A stretch of 45,285 nucleotides of DNA. Source: Prevotella sp. GTDB lineage: Bacteria > Bacteroidota > Bacteroidia > Bacteroidales > Bacteroidaceae. Within the stretch, counting starts at the first letter, position 1. Each line of letters opens with the position of its first letter. The notes under the pieces were generated by a model that was not told the DNA's origin, made no database searches, and saw nothing but the letters and a program-made list of their open reading frames with translations. This document shows, in pieces, positions 9,030 through 16,151 of this stretch. Made by a program: the position numbers and the translations under genes. The stretch spans positions 1 through 45,285 of the forward strand of contig JALFPC010000128.1 of NCBI GenBank assembly GCA_022782305.1. Direction: 5' to 3'.

Positions 9030-9160
9030 AATTATTCAGGTATCATTAAAAAATGTGCAAAATTAATATTAATCAACATTCTTATAAGTGGAAATAACCC
9101 CTTCTTGGGTATTTATCAATAATTGAGAGGATGTGTCACAAGCTGTCACATCCTCTTTTT
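9030..9160 (+). ncRNA. Candidate small RNA (or leader-peptide RNA) between gyrB and rpsT
   Basis: The unit is bounded by a consensus promoter (8994-9024) and an intrinsic terminator (9126-9160), giving a predicted RNA of about 130 nt. It contains a hairpin formed by ACCC and GGGT flanked by AAAT/ATTT (about 9092-9114) before the terminator stem. A 14-codon reading frame (ATG 9053, TAA 9095-9097; peptide MCKININQHSYKWK) lies inside it and its stop sits at the hairpin. I recognise no known RNA family. The strand has no downstream gene to attenuate, which favours a free small RNA. This is inference from signals only. Confidence 0.4.
9126..9160 (+). terminator. Intrinsic terminator of the candidate small RNA
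   Basis: AGAGGATGTG (9126-9135) pairs perfectly with CACATCCTCT (9147-9156) around an 11-base loop and is followed by a run of T ending at 9160. On the minus strand there is no T tract after the stem, so the orientation is plus, opposite to the flanking gyrB and rpsT genes. Confidence 0.7.
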
Positions 9161-9205
9161 GCACTATTATTCCCTTCCTCAGCTATTCCCTATCTTTAGC
9201 ATTTT

Positions 9206-9272
9206 TCTTGCTATCGTTATATCTTGCTATCGTTACATCTTGCTATCGTTATATCTTTCTTATCGTTATTTA
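9206..9272. repeat. 16-bp tandem repeat, three full copies plus a degenerate fourth
   Basis: TCTTGCTATCGTTATA occurs at 9206-9221, with one change at 9222-9237, and again at 9238-9253. A degenerate copy follows to about 9272 with the core TTATCGTTATTT. The array is intergenic between the candidate small RNA and rpsT. The copies are contiguous with no spacers, so it is not a CRISPR array. Function unknown. Confidence 0.85.
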
Positions 9273-9303
9273 TAACTGATGATGAAGGTATACAACACAA
9301 CAT

Positions 9304-9336
9304 AACAACAAAGGACTGCTCTTATGAGCAGTCCTT
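9304..9336 (-). terminator. Rho-independent terminator of tRNA-Glu/rpsT
   Basis: A perfect 11-bp stem (AAGGACTGCTC 9311-9321 with GAGCAGTCCTT 9326-9336) with a four-base loop. On the minus strand it is followed by TGTTGTTATG, a moderately T-rich tail. It lies about 40 bases past the rpsT stop. Confidence 0.75.
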
Positions 9337-9376
9337 ATAAATGTTGTTTCTTAAAATAATTCTTTGTGGCCTCTGC

Positions 9377-9643
9377 TTATTTGCTTGCAGGGGTAAGGCT
9401 TGCGATGTGGAGAGCCAAACTAGACTTGATGTTGGCAGCCTTGTTTTTGTGGATGATATTGGTCTTAGCCAACTTGTCCAACATCTTCTGAACTTTGGGG
9501 TACATCTCCAGTGCCTCGTCTTTGTTTGTCAGAGCGCGCAATTTGCGTACAGCATTGCGCATGGTCTTTGCATAGTACTTGTTGTGCAGAGTCCTTGTCT
9601 CAGTCTGACGGATTCTCTTGATTGCTGATTTGTGATTTGCCAT
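9377..9643 (-). CDS. rpsT: 30S ribosomal protein S20
   Basis: An 88-residue basic protein beginning [17 protein letters not shown] and continuing [16 protein letters not shown], the standard bacterial S20 start. It binds 16S rRNA and helps assemble the small subunit. Length is normal. It lies 27 bases downstream of tRNA-Glu on the same strand, and both are likely transcribed from the promoter at 9762-9793 and terminated at 9311-9336. Confidence 0.95.
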   Translation of the reverse strand: MANHKSAIKRIRQTETRTLHNKYYAKTMRNAVRKLRALTNKDEALEMYPKVQKMLDKLAKTNIIHKNKAANIKSSLALHIASLTPASK

Positions 9644-9670
9644 CTTAATTATTGTCTTTTCTTAATTTTG

Positions 9671-9742
9671 TAGTCCCTAGGAGAGTCGAACTCCTCTTTA
9701 GAGAATGAAAATCTCTCGTCCTAACCGATAGACGAAGGGACC
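9671..9742 (-). tRNA. tRNA-Glu (UUC)
   Basis: The minus strand folds into a 72-nt cloverleaf: acceptor GGTCCCT with AGGGACT, a D arm containing GGTTAG, anticodon stem AGAGA/TCTCT around loop TTTTCAT (anticodon TTC), T arm AGGAG/CTCCT with loop TTCGACT, and discriminator A. The 3' CCA is not encoded and must be added after transcription. It is followed by rpsT. Confidence 0.95.
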
Positions 9743-9761
9743 ATGCCGTGTTTAGCGGGTG

Positions 9762-9793
9762 CAAAGTTACTACATTATTTTGTTTGAACCAAA
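9762..9793 (-). promoter_or_regulatory. Promoter of tRNA-Glu/rpsT
   Basis: On the minus strand TTTG (9793-9790), a 20-base spacer, then TAACTTTG (9769-9762): an exact match to the Bacteroidota TTTG-N20-TAnnTTTG promoter, 19 bases before the tRNA 5' end. Confidence 0.8.
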
Positions 9794-9829
9794 TTTTTCT
9801 CCTTAAAAAGCATCTTTCTTTAAGTTTTT

Positions 9830-9861
9830 TTTGCTAAACTCGCCCTTTTTGTGTATATTTG
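9830..9861 (+). promoter_or_regulatory. Promoter of recO
   Basis: TTTG at 9830-9833, a 20-base spacer, TATATTTG at 9854-9861. The predicted transcript start is at about 9868-9870, so the ATG at 9871 would have no leader. This supports the internal ATG at 9925 as the true recO start. Confidence 0.75.
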
Positions 9862-9924
9862 CAGTGAAAAATGCATTTCAAGGGTCATTTGCCGACTTTC
9901 ACCCATTATGTCATAATTACGCGT

Positions 9925-10644
9925 ATGTTAAAGAAAACACGTATGATTATTTTGCGTATTGTACGCTATGCCGACTCCAAGGTTATCGTGGATGCCTATA
10001 CTGAAACAGATGGTAGAGTATCGTTTGCCGTTGTCTTATCGTCGAAAGGCAAAATGAAGCGTCAACTCTTTCAACCGCTCATGCTCCTTGAGGCTGACTG
10101 TGATATCAAGGCCAATGCTCAGTTGCATCGTCTGCGTGAGGTGAGAATGCTTTCTCCTATGGTTTCTCTTCATTCTGATATGTCCAAGATGGGCATAGTG
10201 ATGTTTCTTTCTGAAACCCTTTCTCGCATTCTGCCCCCACTCAATCCGTTGCCAGGACTATTCTATTATATATATAATGGTATAGAATGGTTGGAAAAGG
10301 CTTCTGCGGGTTATGCCAATTTCCATCTTGTATTCCTTGTCCATCTCACCCGTTTTTTGGGAGTATTCCCTGACTTGTCTTCCTATAGTAATGGTGCATT
10401 GTTTGACATGAGGAATTCTTGTTTCGTGTCGTCCTCTCCTGCCCATGGCGATATCCTTTCTCCTACCGAGGCTCATGTGATGCTCAGCCTTATGCGCTGC
10501 GGATATCATTCCATGCATCTCATCACCATGTCAGCAATCCAGCGCCAAGCCGTGCTTGAGCATATCATAAGATACTATTCACTGCACATAGTGGATCTGA
10601 CCAATCTCAAAACACTAACCGTTTTGCATCACTTGTATAGATAA
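9925..10644 (+). CDS. recO: DNA repair protein RecO
   Basis: A 239-residue protein, with the family start MLKKTRMIILRIVRYADSK followed by IVDAYTETDGRVSF, typical of the N-terminal OB-fold of RecO. The rest is the helical C-terminal domain (FLSETLSRIL, FHLVFLVHLTRFLGVFP). RecO works with RecF and RecR to load RecA on SSB-coated gaps. I see no clear four-cysteine zinc motif, which some RecO proteins have. An upstream in-frame ATG (9871) adds 18 unrelated residues but sits at the predicted transcription start, so I place the start at 9925. It is transcribed divergently from tRNA-Glu/rpsT and is convergent with yqeY. Confidence 0.88.
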   Translation: MLKKTRMIILRIVRYADSKVIVDAYTETDGRVSFAVVLSSKGKMKRQLFQPLMLLEADCDIKANAQLHRLREVRMLSPMVSLHSDMSKMGIVMFLSETLSRILPPLNPLPGLFYYIYNGIEWLEKASAGYANFHLVFLVHLTRFLGVFPDLSSYSNGALFDMRNSCFVSSSPAHGDILSPTEAHVMLSLMRCGYHSMHLITMSAIQRQAVLEHIIRYYSLHIVDLTNLKTLTVLHHLYR

Positions 10645-10665
10645 GAGAACAATTTTATTAGAAAC

Positions 10666-10697
10666 GAGAGGGTCTGCCATTATTGACATACCCTCTC
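10666..10697. terminator. Possible terminator between convergent recO and yqeY
   Basis: GAGAGGGT (10666-10673) pairs with ACCCTCTC (10690-10697) around a 16-base loop in the 68-base gap between the two convergent genes. Neither flank is strongly T-rich, so the call is tentative. Confidence 0.45.
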
Positions 10698-10712
10698 TAT
10701 AATGAAAATCCT

Positions 10713-11162
10713 TTATGCCAGCAGACGCTTTACTATGTCGGAGATGGTTTTGCCATCGGCGCGACCTGCCAACTGTTTGCTTGCCATGCCCATCACCTTG
10801 CCCATATCCTTGATGCTTGATGCACCAGTGGCGGCAATGATTTCCTTTACGGCAACTTCTATCTCGGCGGCATCCATCTGTTTGGGCAGATAGCGCTCTA
10901 TCACTGCCACCTGTGCCTGCTCTGCCTCTGCAAGGTCAGGACGACCCTGACTGTTATAGAGGGCAGCAGAGTCTGTGCCCTGCTTGGCCAGTTTCTGCAG
11001 AATCTTGAGTGCTGCTGCATCGTCGAGAGTATCATTGGCTCCCGGAGCCGTCTTTGCCTCAATAAACACTTTCTTTATGTTGCGCAAAGCCTCAAGTGTG
11101 ACCTTGTCTTTGGCTTTCATGGCAGTGATGATATCACCGCTCACTTGATTGAATAATGACAT
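10713..11162 (-). CDS. GatB/YqeY domain-containing protein
   Basis: A 149-residue protein matching the YqeY family end to end: MSLFNQVSGDIITAMKAKD, TLEALRNIKKVFIEAK, the ERYLPKQM segment and a C-terminal ASSIKDMGKVMGMASKQLAG. The family shares the tail domain of the GatB amidotransferase subunit but lacks the catalytic part; it may bind tRNA, though its role is not settled. It is the last gene of the dcw operon, 12 bases after ftsZ, a position that is conserved in Bacteroidales. Confidence 0.88.
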   Translation of the reverse strand: MSLFNQVSGDIITAMKAKDKVTLEALRNIKKVFIEAKTAPGANDTLDDAAALKILQKLAKQGTDSAALYNSQGRPDLAEAEQAQVAVIERYLPKQMDAAEIEVAVKEIIAATGASSIKDMGKVMGMASKQLAGRADGKTISDIVKRLLA

Positions 11163-11174
11163 GTTATTATCTAT

Positions 11175-12503
11175 TTAGTTGTTGTCTGTGAATTTTATTG
11201 TTATCTGTCCGTCGTCTATGGTCTTGTCCTGTTCTTCATCCACTACCTCGGTATTACCCATGTTCTGGAATCTTGTGAGGTCCTCCTTAGTGCGCTTGTA
11301 TGTGGGAGTAGACTCAACAGCCGAGATGACATTGTCATTGTCGAGATCTTCAGCACGGAAATAATAGATATGGAAATTGCGCTTGTATTTCTTGTTGTTG
11401 TCGCGGCTGTCTCCATAGTAGTGTTCGCGGCGTTTGCCTTTCTTTACATCCTCTTCCTGCTTTTCTGCGCGGCGTGTTGCTTCCTCCTGTGTATGACGTG
11501 AGATATGGCTGCTCATGCTGTCGATATTCTCGATGCCAAAACCAGTGGCGAGAATGGTAATCTTGATCTTCTTGCCCAGTTCAGGGTCGGTGGCAAGTCC
11601 CCATTTGATTTCGAAGTCGCAACCGAATCGGGCCATAAAGTCATTCACATCATTCATTTCTTCCATCATGAGGCTATCCTTGCCGTCTTTCTGTCCGCAG
11701 AATGTGATACTGAGCAATATCTTGCGAGAGTGGTATACGTCATTGTCGTTGAGCAGCGGAGAGTTGAGAGCGTCGTCGATAGCTTTCTTTACACGACCCT
11801 CACCTTCGCCGTAGCCTGTACTCATGATAGCCACGCCACCATCTTTCAATACCGTTTTCACATCATTGAAGTCAAGGTTGATGATACCCCTCACGGTGAT
11901 GATTTCGGCAATGCTCTTGGCTGCAATGCTCAGAGTGTCGTCGGCCTTGCCAAAGGCATCGGGCACGCTCAGGTCAGGATATATCTCGCGCAGTCTCTCG
12001 TTGTTTATCACGAGCAGCGCATCCACATGCTTCGACATCTCCTCAACACCATCGAGGGCTTGGTCTATCTTGCGGTTACCTTCAAATCCGAAAGGAATGG
12101 TGACGATACCCACTGTGAGGATGCCCATATCCTTGGAAATGCGTGCTATGACGGGAGCAGCGCCGGTGCCCGTGCCGCCACCCATACCAGCAGTGATGAA
12201 TGCCATGCGAGTGCCGTCATTGAGCATCTCCTTGATTTCTTCTATGCTCTCTTCAGCAGCCTGTCGTGCTTTCTCGGGACGGTTGCCAGCTCCGAGGCCC
12301 TCCTTGCCTAATTGCAGATGCACGGGAACGGGTGAATCATTGAGAGCCTGCGCATCTGTATTGCAGAGTACGAAAGACACGTCGTGGATGCCCTCTCTAT
12401 ACATGTGGTTGACAGCATTGCCGCCTCCACCGCCCACGCCTATCACTTTGATGATGCTATTGGGCTTGTCTTCGGATGAACCGAACTTCAATATATCGTC
12501 CAT
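11175..12503 (-). CDS. ftsZ: Cell division protein FtsZ
   Basis: A 442-residue tubulin-like GTPase that forms the cytokinetic ring. The N-terminal GTPase core has VGGGGGNAVNHM (23-34), the tubulin signature GGGTGTG at 108-114 and NLDFNDVKTVL in the T7-loop region, whose catalytic aspartates are present. The C-terminal polymerisation domain is followed by a long charged linker (EDVKKGKRREHYYGDSRDN) and a tail ending DDGQITIKFTDNN. The common D-x-P-x-F-L-R type C-terminal peptide that binds FtsA in many bacteria is not visible. It lies directly downstream of ftsA in the dcw operon. Confidence 0.96.
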   Translation of the reverse strand: MDDILKFGSSEDKPNSIIKVIGVGGGGGNAVNHMYREGIHDVSFVLCNTDAQALNDSPVPVHLQLGKEGLGAGNRPEKARQAAEESIEEIKEMLNDGTRMAFITAGMGGGTGTGAAPVIARISKDMGILTVGIVTIPFGFEGNRKIDQALDGVEEMSKHVDALLVINNERLREIYPDLSVPDAFGKADDTLSIAAKSIAEIITVRGIINLDFNDVKTVLKDGGVAIMSTGYGEGEGRVKKAIDDALNSPLLNDNDVYHSRKILLSITFCGQKDGKDSLMMEEMNDVNDFMARFGCDFEIKWGLATDPELGKKIKITILATGFGIENIDSMSSHISRHTQEEATRRAEKQEEDVKKGKRREHYYGDSRDNNKKYKRNFHIYYFRAEDLDNDNVISAVESTPTYKRTKEDLTRFQNMGNTEVVDEEQDKTIDDGQITIKFTDNN

Positions 12504-12534
12504 ATAATAATGTATTTCGTTATACTAATAATGA

Positions 12535-13971
12535 TTATTCTTCCTCAGTCATCTTGTTGGCCATCTTCTTGGTCCACTTAACAAACTTGTTGACAATGCT
12601 GTTCTCACGTTTCTCTTGGCGAATGCGCTCCTCTTCTTCCTCCTCTTTGCGTCGGCGCTCCTCTTCCTCTTCCTTGCGTCGGCGTTCGGCATCTTCCTCA
12701 GCCTGTTTCTTTTGGGCTTCTGTGGGCACAGACCCCAATCTTGTACCACCCACCTGAGTAGTGGTCTTGCTGGTTTCTTCTATTTGTGTCTGTGAAGAGC
12801 TGAAGAGGTCAGCATTTATCTCTTCGCCTGCGCAGTTGATCTCACCCTTTGCCAAAAGTCCGAGAATGGTGTTCATCATTCCATTCTTTGCGTTGATATC
12901 AGCATTGTTTGATATGATGGTGTTGGTAACGAACTTGGCTATGCGTGTCTTCTCGATATGGGTGTGGTTGACAAACGCCTTTTCGATGTTCTTGAGGTTT
13001 GAACCGCCACCAGTGATAATCAGTCCGCCCAACAACTTGTCTGTATATGCAGGTGGAATTTGATGCCATGCATTCTCGATAATCTCTTCTACTCGTCCCT
13101 CCACTATTTCTATGAACTTACGACTGCTCACCTCGCGTGAGTCGCCGAGGCTTAGCATGAGTTCATTGTCGATATCAGCATTTTCGGTATAAGCGCTGGC
13201 ATACTGCAGTTTCATCTTTTCGGCCTGGCTCTCTTCTATTTGCAGCGACGAGATATCCTTTGTAATATTGCTGCTACCGAGAGGCACCACAGAGAGATGG
13301 CGCAGAATGTTTTTGCTGTATACCGACACAGTAGTGGTATCGTAGCCTATATCTATGAGAGCGCATCCTGAGCGTTTCTCTGTTTCTGTCAGCACACTGT
13401 CGGCAAGGGCAAGTGGAGCGAGATACATCTCGGCCACGTTTACCCCAGCAGCCTCAAAACAGCGGTTCAGTTTCTTGTAGAAATCAGTACGCTCCAGAAT
13501 ATTGAGGAAGGTGCCCTCGAGATGAGAGCATTGTATGCCCACGGGATCTATCTGCAATACGGTGTCCACCTTGTATTCCTGTGCGGCGGCATCCAAGATC
13601 TCAAGGTCAGGATAGCGCATGTTGCGGTTGCTGTCCATGAGTTCTATCACCATATCCTGAGTCACCTTGGTGCCAGTGGCGAAATCTCGTGAAATAGTGT
13701 TACGCACGCTCCTTATAGACTGTCCACCCACACCTACATATACCTGTGTTATCTGGGTTTTGAGTTGAGTAGACAGTTTGTTTATGATATTGGATATGCA
13801 CAAAGCCGTCTTGTCGATATTATAAACTACTCCTTTGCGGATAAAGGATGAGGACTCCTCACGTGCCACTGCAAGCACGTTGATGCTGCCGTCGAGATTC
13901 TTGCGTCCGGCAATGCCGGTAACCTTAGACGAACCTAATTCGATTGCTACTATAAATTCCTTTGCTGACAT
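12535..13971 (-). CDS. ftsA: Cell division protein FtsA
   Basis: A 478-residue actin-family ATPase that tethers FtsZ to the membrane. The start EFIVAIELGSSKVTGIAG is the phosphate-1 motif; SGCALIDIGYDTTTVSVYS is phosphate-2 and GGLIITGGGSNLKNI is the adenosine motif. The 1C domain characteristic of FtsA is present by length. Residues about 420-459 form a highly charged low-complexity linker made of repeated ERRRKEEEE units, followed by a C-terminal amphipathic segment (VNKFVKWTKKMANKM) expected to bind membrane. The linker makes this longer than E. coli FtsA (about 420 residues). It lies between ftsQ and ftsZ. Confidence 0.95.
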   Translation of the reverse strand: MSAKEFIVAIELGSSKVTGIAGRKNLDGSINVLAVAREESSSFIRKGVVYNIDKTALCISNIINKLSTQLKTQITQVYVGVGGQSIRSVRNTISRDFATGTKVTQDMVIELMDSNRNMRYPDLEILDAAAQEYKVDTVLQIDPVGIQCSHLEGTFLNILERTDFYKKLNRCFEAAGVNVAEMYLAPLALADSVLTETEKRSGCALIDIGYDTTTVSVYSKNILRHLSVVPLGSSNITKDISSLQIEESQAEKMKLQYASAYTENADIDNELMLSLGDSREVSSRKFIEIVEGRVEEIIENAWHQIPPAYTDKLLGGLIITGGGSNLKNIEKAFVNHTHIEKTRIAKFVTNTIISNNADINAKNGMMNTILGLLAKGEINCAGEEINADLFSSSQTQIEETSKTTTQVGGTRLGSVPTEAQKKQAEEDAERRRKEEEEERRRKEEEEEERIRQEKRENSIVNKFVKWTKKMANKMTEEE

Positions 13972-13980
13972 AGTGTATCT

Positions 13981-14739
13981 TTAGTTGAGGTTAGAAGATT
14001 TCTTACATATTATCTGATTGTCAAACTCTACGTTGATGACCGAATACTTGTTCCACCCGGCCTTGCTCAAACCATAGCGGTAGAATTTCTCCACGCGGCC
14101 GAGCTTGGTATCTATTCTCTCTGGGGTGCCCAGATAGATGATATGATTGCCCACTCGCGGCACCAGTTCAACTGTTCCGTCGTTGAGCACGTTGACCTGC
14201 ACAACCTGGTTTTGCCAGAATTTGTCGGCCATAATCTTGTTGCCGAGCATTGTGAGGGTTTTGCTGGCATATTTGCGGCTTATGTTGCCTGTGGCGATGA
14301 TGAGGTTGGTGGTATACTTGGATGCAGACATGATACCTCCCTTGTTGTCTATATAATAGTCTTCGCCATTGTCGGCCATGATTCTCATCAGTGGCATGCG
14401 TTGCTTGATATTGATTACCACATGTCCGTTTTGTGTCTTGTAACACTCGGCGCCATCCACAAAGGGACTACCCTCGAGGGTTTCCTCAATGTTTCTGGTA
14501 TTGATATTGCTCAGTGGCTTTGCCAGCGGATAGGCATGATGGTGCTTGAGTATCTCCTTGACGCCATTCACATCAAGGAATCCCTCTACCACACCATCGC
14601 TGATATTGATCTTCACCTGCGAGCATACGCCCTTGTTTCTTTCATCAGGGGTATTGAAAGCAGTGAGCGCCACCAGCAGATAGGCAAAGATCAGCACGTC
14701 GGCAGTTATGAATATCGATTTCTTCCAGTCTATTTGCAT
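13981..14739 (-). CDS. ftsQ: Cell division protein FtsQ/DivIB
   Basis: A 252-residue single-pass membrane protein: short cytoplasmic N-terminus (MQIDWKKS), one membrane segment at about residues 8-28, then an extracytoplasmic POTRA-like region (VEGFLDVNGVKEILKHHHAY) and beta domain (GTPERIDTKLGRVEKFYRYG). FtsQ links the Z-ring to the septal synthase through FtsL and FtsB-like partners. Sequence similarity is low in this family, so the call rests on topology and on its position between murC and ftsA. The first bases overlap the murC 3' end by 10 bases, indicating coupling. Confidence 0.88.
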   Translation of the reverse strand: MQIDWKKSIFITADVLIFAYLLVALTAFNTPDERNKGVCSQVKINISDGVVEGFLDVNGVKEILKHHHAYPLAKPLSNINTRNIEETLEGSPFVDGAECYKTQNGHVVINIKQRMPLMRIMADNGEDYYIDNKGGIMSASKYTTNLIIATGNISRKYASKTLTMLGNKIMADKFWQNQVVQVNVLNDGTVELVPRVGNHIIYLGTPERIDTKLGRVEKFYRYGLSKAGWNKYSVINVEFDNQIICKKSSNLN

Positions 14740-16109
14740 CTTGTCTTCAATATTTGGGTTATCTCATCGGCATAATTGTCAAGGTCACCGGCTCCAAGCA
14801 CTACCAGCACATCGAACTCGTGGCTCCTAACATATTCGATCACTTCATTCTTGCTTATGAGGGCCTTGGGCATGCCTTGGCGCAGGTTGTCATAGATGAG
14901 TTTACTGGTCACTCCTGGTATTGGTTGCTCCCTTGCGGGGTATATATCGCATAGCACCACCTCGTCGAGCAGGCTTAAGCTATCTGCAAACTCACGATAG
15001 AAATCTCGGGTGCGGGTATAGAGATGAGGCTGGAATATGGCGGTCACCTTGCGGTTATGATACAATTCCTTTAGGCTTTTGGCACTTTGGTATATCTCTT
15101 TGGGATGGTGGGCGTAATCGCTGAGGAAGACCAGATTCTGTGTCTTGATCTTGAAGTCGAAGCGGCGGTCTACTCCTGCATAAGTGGCCATGCCCTGTCG
15201 CAGTTCATCTGCATTGCACCCGTTTAGTTGTGCCATTGCCATGGCAGCAATGCCGTTGTCAATATTGATAGGTATGGGTTGTCCGAGTTTTATACCTTTC
15301 ACGTTTTCAATCGGAGATACGAGGTCGAAACAGATCTCTCCATTGTCAATTACGATATTTTCTGCATGGAAATCACCCTCGTTCCTGCTGTAAGTATAGA
15401 GTCTCACACCCTCCTGGAGTTGCGGCTTCACAGCCAGTCCCGTATGCATGATGAGTGCTCCTCCCGGTTGAATGAGCGATGTATAGTGTGCGAAGCTCTC
15501 GAGATAAGCCTCCTCATTGCCATAGATGTCGAGATGGTCTGGGTCTGTGGATGTTATCACGCTCATCCATGGTTGCAGCCAATGGAAGGAGCGGTCAAAT
15601 TCGTCGGCTTCGATAACCACATTGTCAGAACCCATGATCAGGCAGTTGCTGCCATAGTTCTTGGTTATTCCGCCGAGGAAGGCATCACATCCAATGCTAC
15701 TCTCATACATGATATGTGCACACATTGCCGATGTGGTGGTCTTGCCGTGTGTGCCGGCAAAGCACAGACCATGGTGTGAGCGGGTCAGAGTGCCGAGCAC
15801 CTGTGCCCTTTTCTGTATTTCAAATCCGTGGCTGCGGAAATATTCCATCTCGCTATGGTCGGCAGGAATGGCAGGGGTATAGATGACCAGTGTGGAAGCC
15901 TTGTCGAGACAAGCCTCTGGAATGGTATTTATGTCATCCTCATAATGGATGTCCATGCCCTCCTGCTTCAGTTTCTCTGTTAGGGCTGATGGGGTGCGGT
16001 CGTAGCCTGCCACTATTAATCCCCTATGCAGAAAGTAGCGTGCAATGGCGCTCATGCCTATGCCTCCGGCACCTACGAAATATACTGATTTGATATCATT
16101 GAGTTCCAT
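14730..16109 (-). CDS. murC: UDP-N-acetylmuramate--L-alanine ligase
   Basis: A 459-residue cytoplasmic Mur ligase that adds L-alanine to UDP-MurNAc using ATP. The N-terminal Rossmann domain has VYFVGAGGIGMSAIAR (9-24); the ATP-binding loop is GTHGKTTTSAM at 119-129; the central domain has DPDHLDIYG and the C-terminal domain DYAHHPKEI and FQPHLYTRT, all MurC features. Length is normal. It lies between murG and ftsQ. Confidence 0.96.
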   Translation of the reverse strand: MELNDIKSVYFVGAGGIGMSAIARYFLHRGLIVAGYDRTPSALTEKLKQEGMDIHYEDDINTIPEACLDKASTLVIYTPAIPADHSEMEYFRSHGFEIQKRAQVLGTLTRSHHGLCFAGTHGKTTTSAMCAHIMYESSIGCDAFLGGITKNYGSNCLIMGSDNVVIEADEFDRSFHWLQPWMSVITSTDPDHLDIYGNEEAYLESFAHYTSLIQPGGALIMHTGLAVKPQLQEGVRLYTYSRNEGDFHAENIVIDNGEICFDLVSPIENVKGIKLGQPIPINIDNGIAAMAMAQLNGCNADELRQGMATYAGVDRRFDFKIKTQNLVFLSDYAHHPKEIYQSAKSLKELYHNRKVTAIFQPHLYTRTRDFYREFADSLSLLDEVVLCDIYPAREQPIPGVTSKLIYDNLRQGMPKALISKNEVIEYVRSHEFDVLVVLGAGDLDNYADEITQILKTRCK

Positions 16110-16151
16110 ATTATTATGGTGTTTATTTATCGTTATTTTCTTTATCTTGCG

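Noticed and set aside
9206..9272. CRISPR array
   Set aside because: Units of 16 bases are directly adjacent without spacers, and no cas genes are present.
9871..9924. Upstream ATG as recO start
   Set aside because: It lies at the predicted transcription start and adds 18 residues that do not fit RecO; the family start is MLKKTR at 9925.
11505..12311. Plus-strand frame of 268 codons opposite ftsZ
   Set aside because: Antisense of conserved FtsZ GTPase domain.
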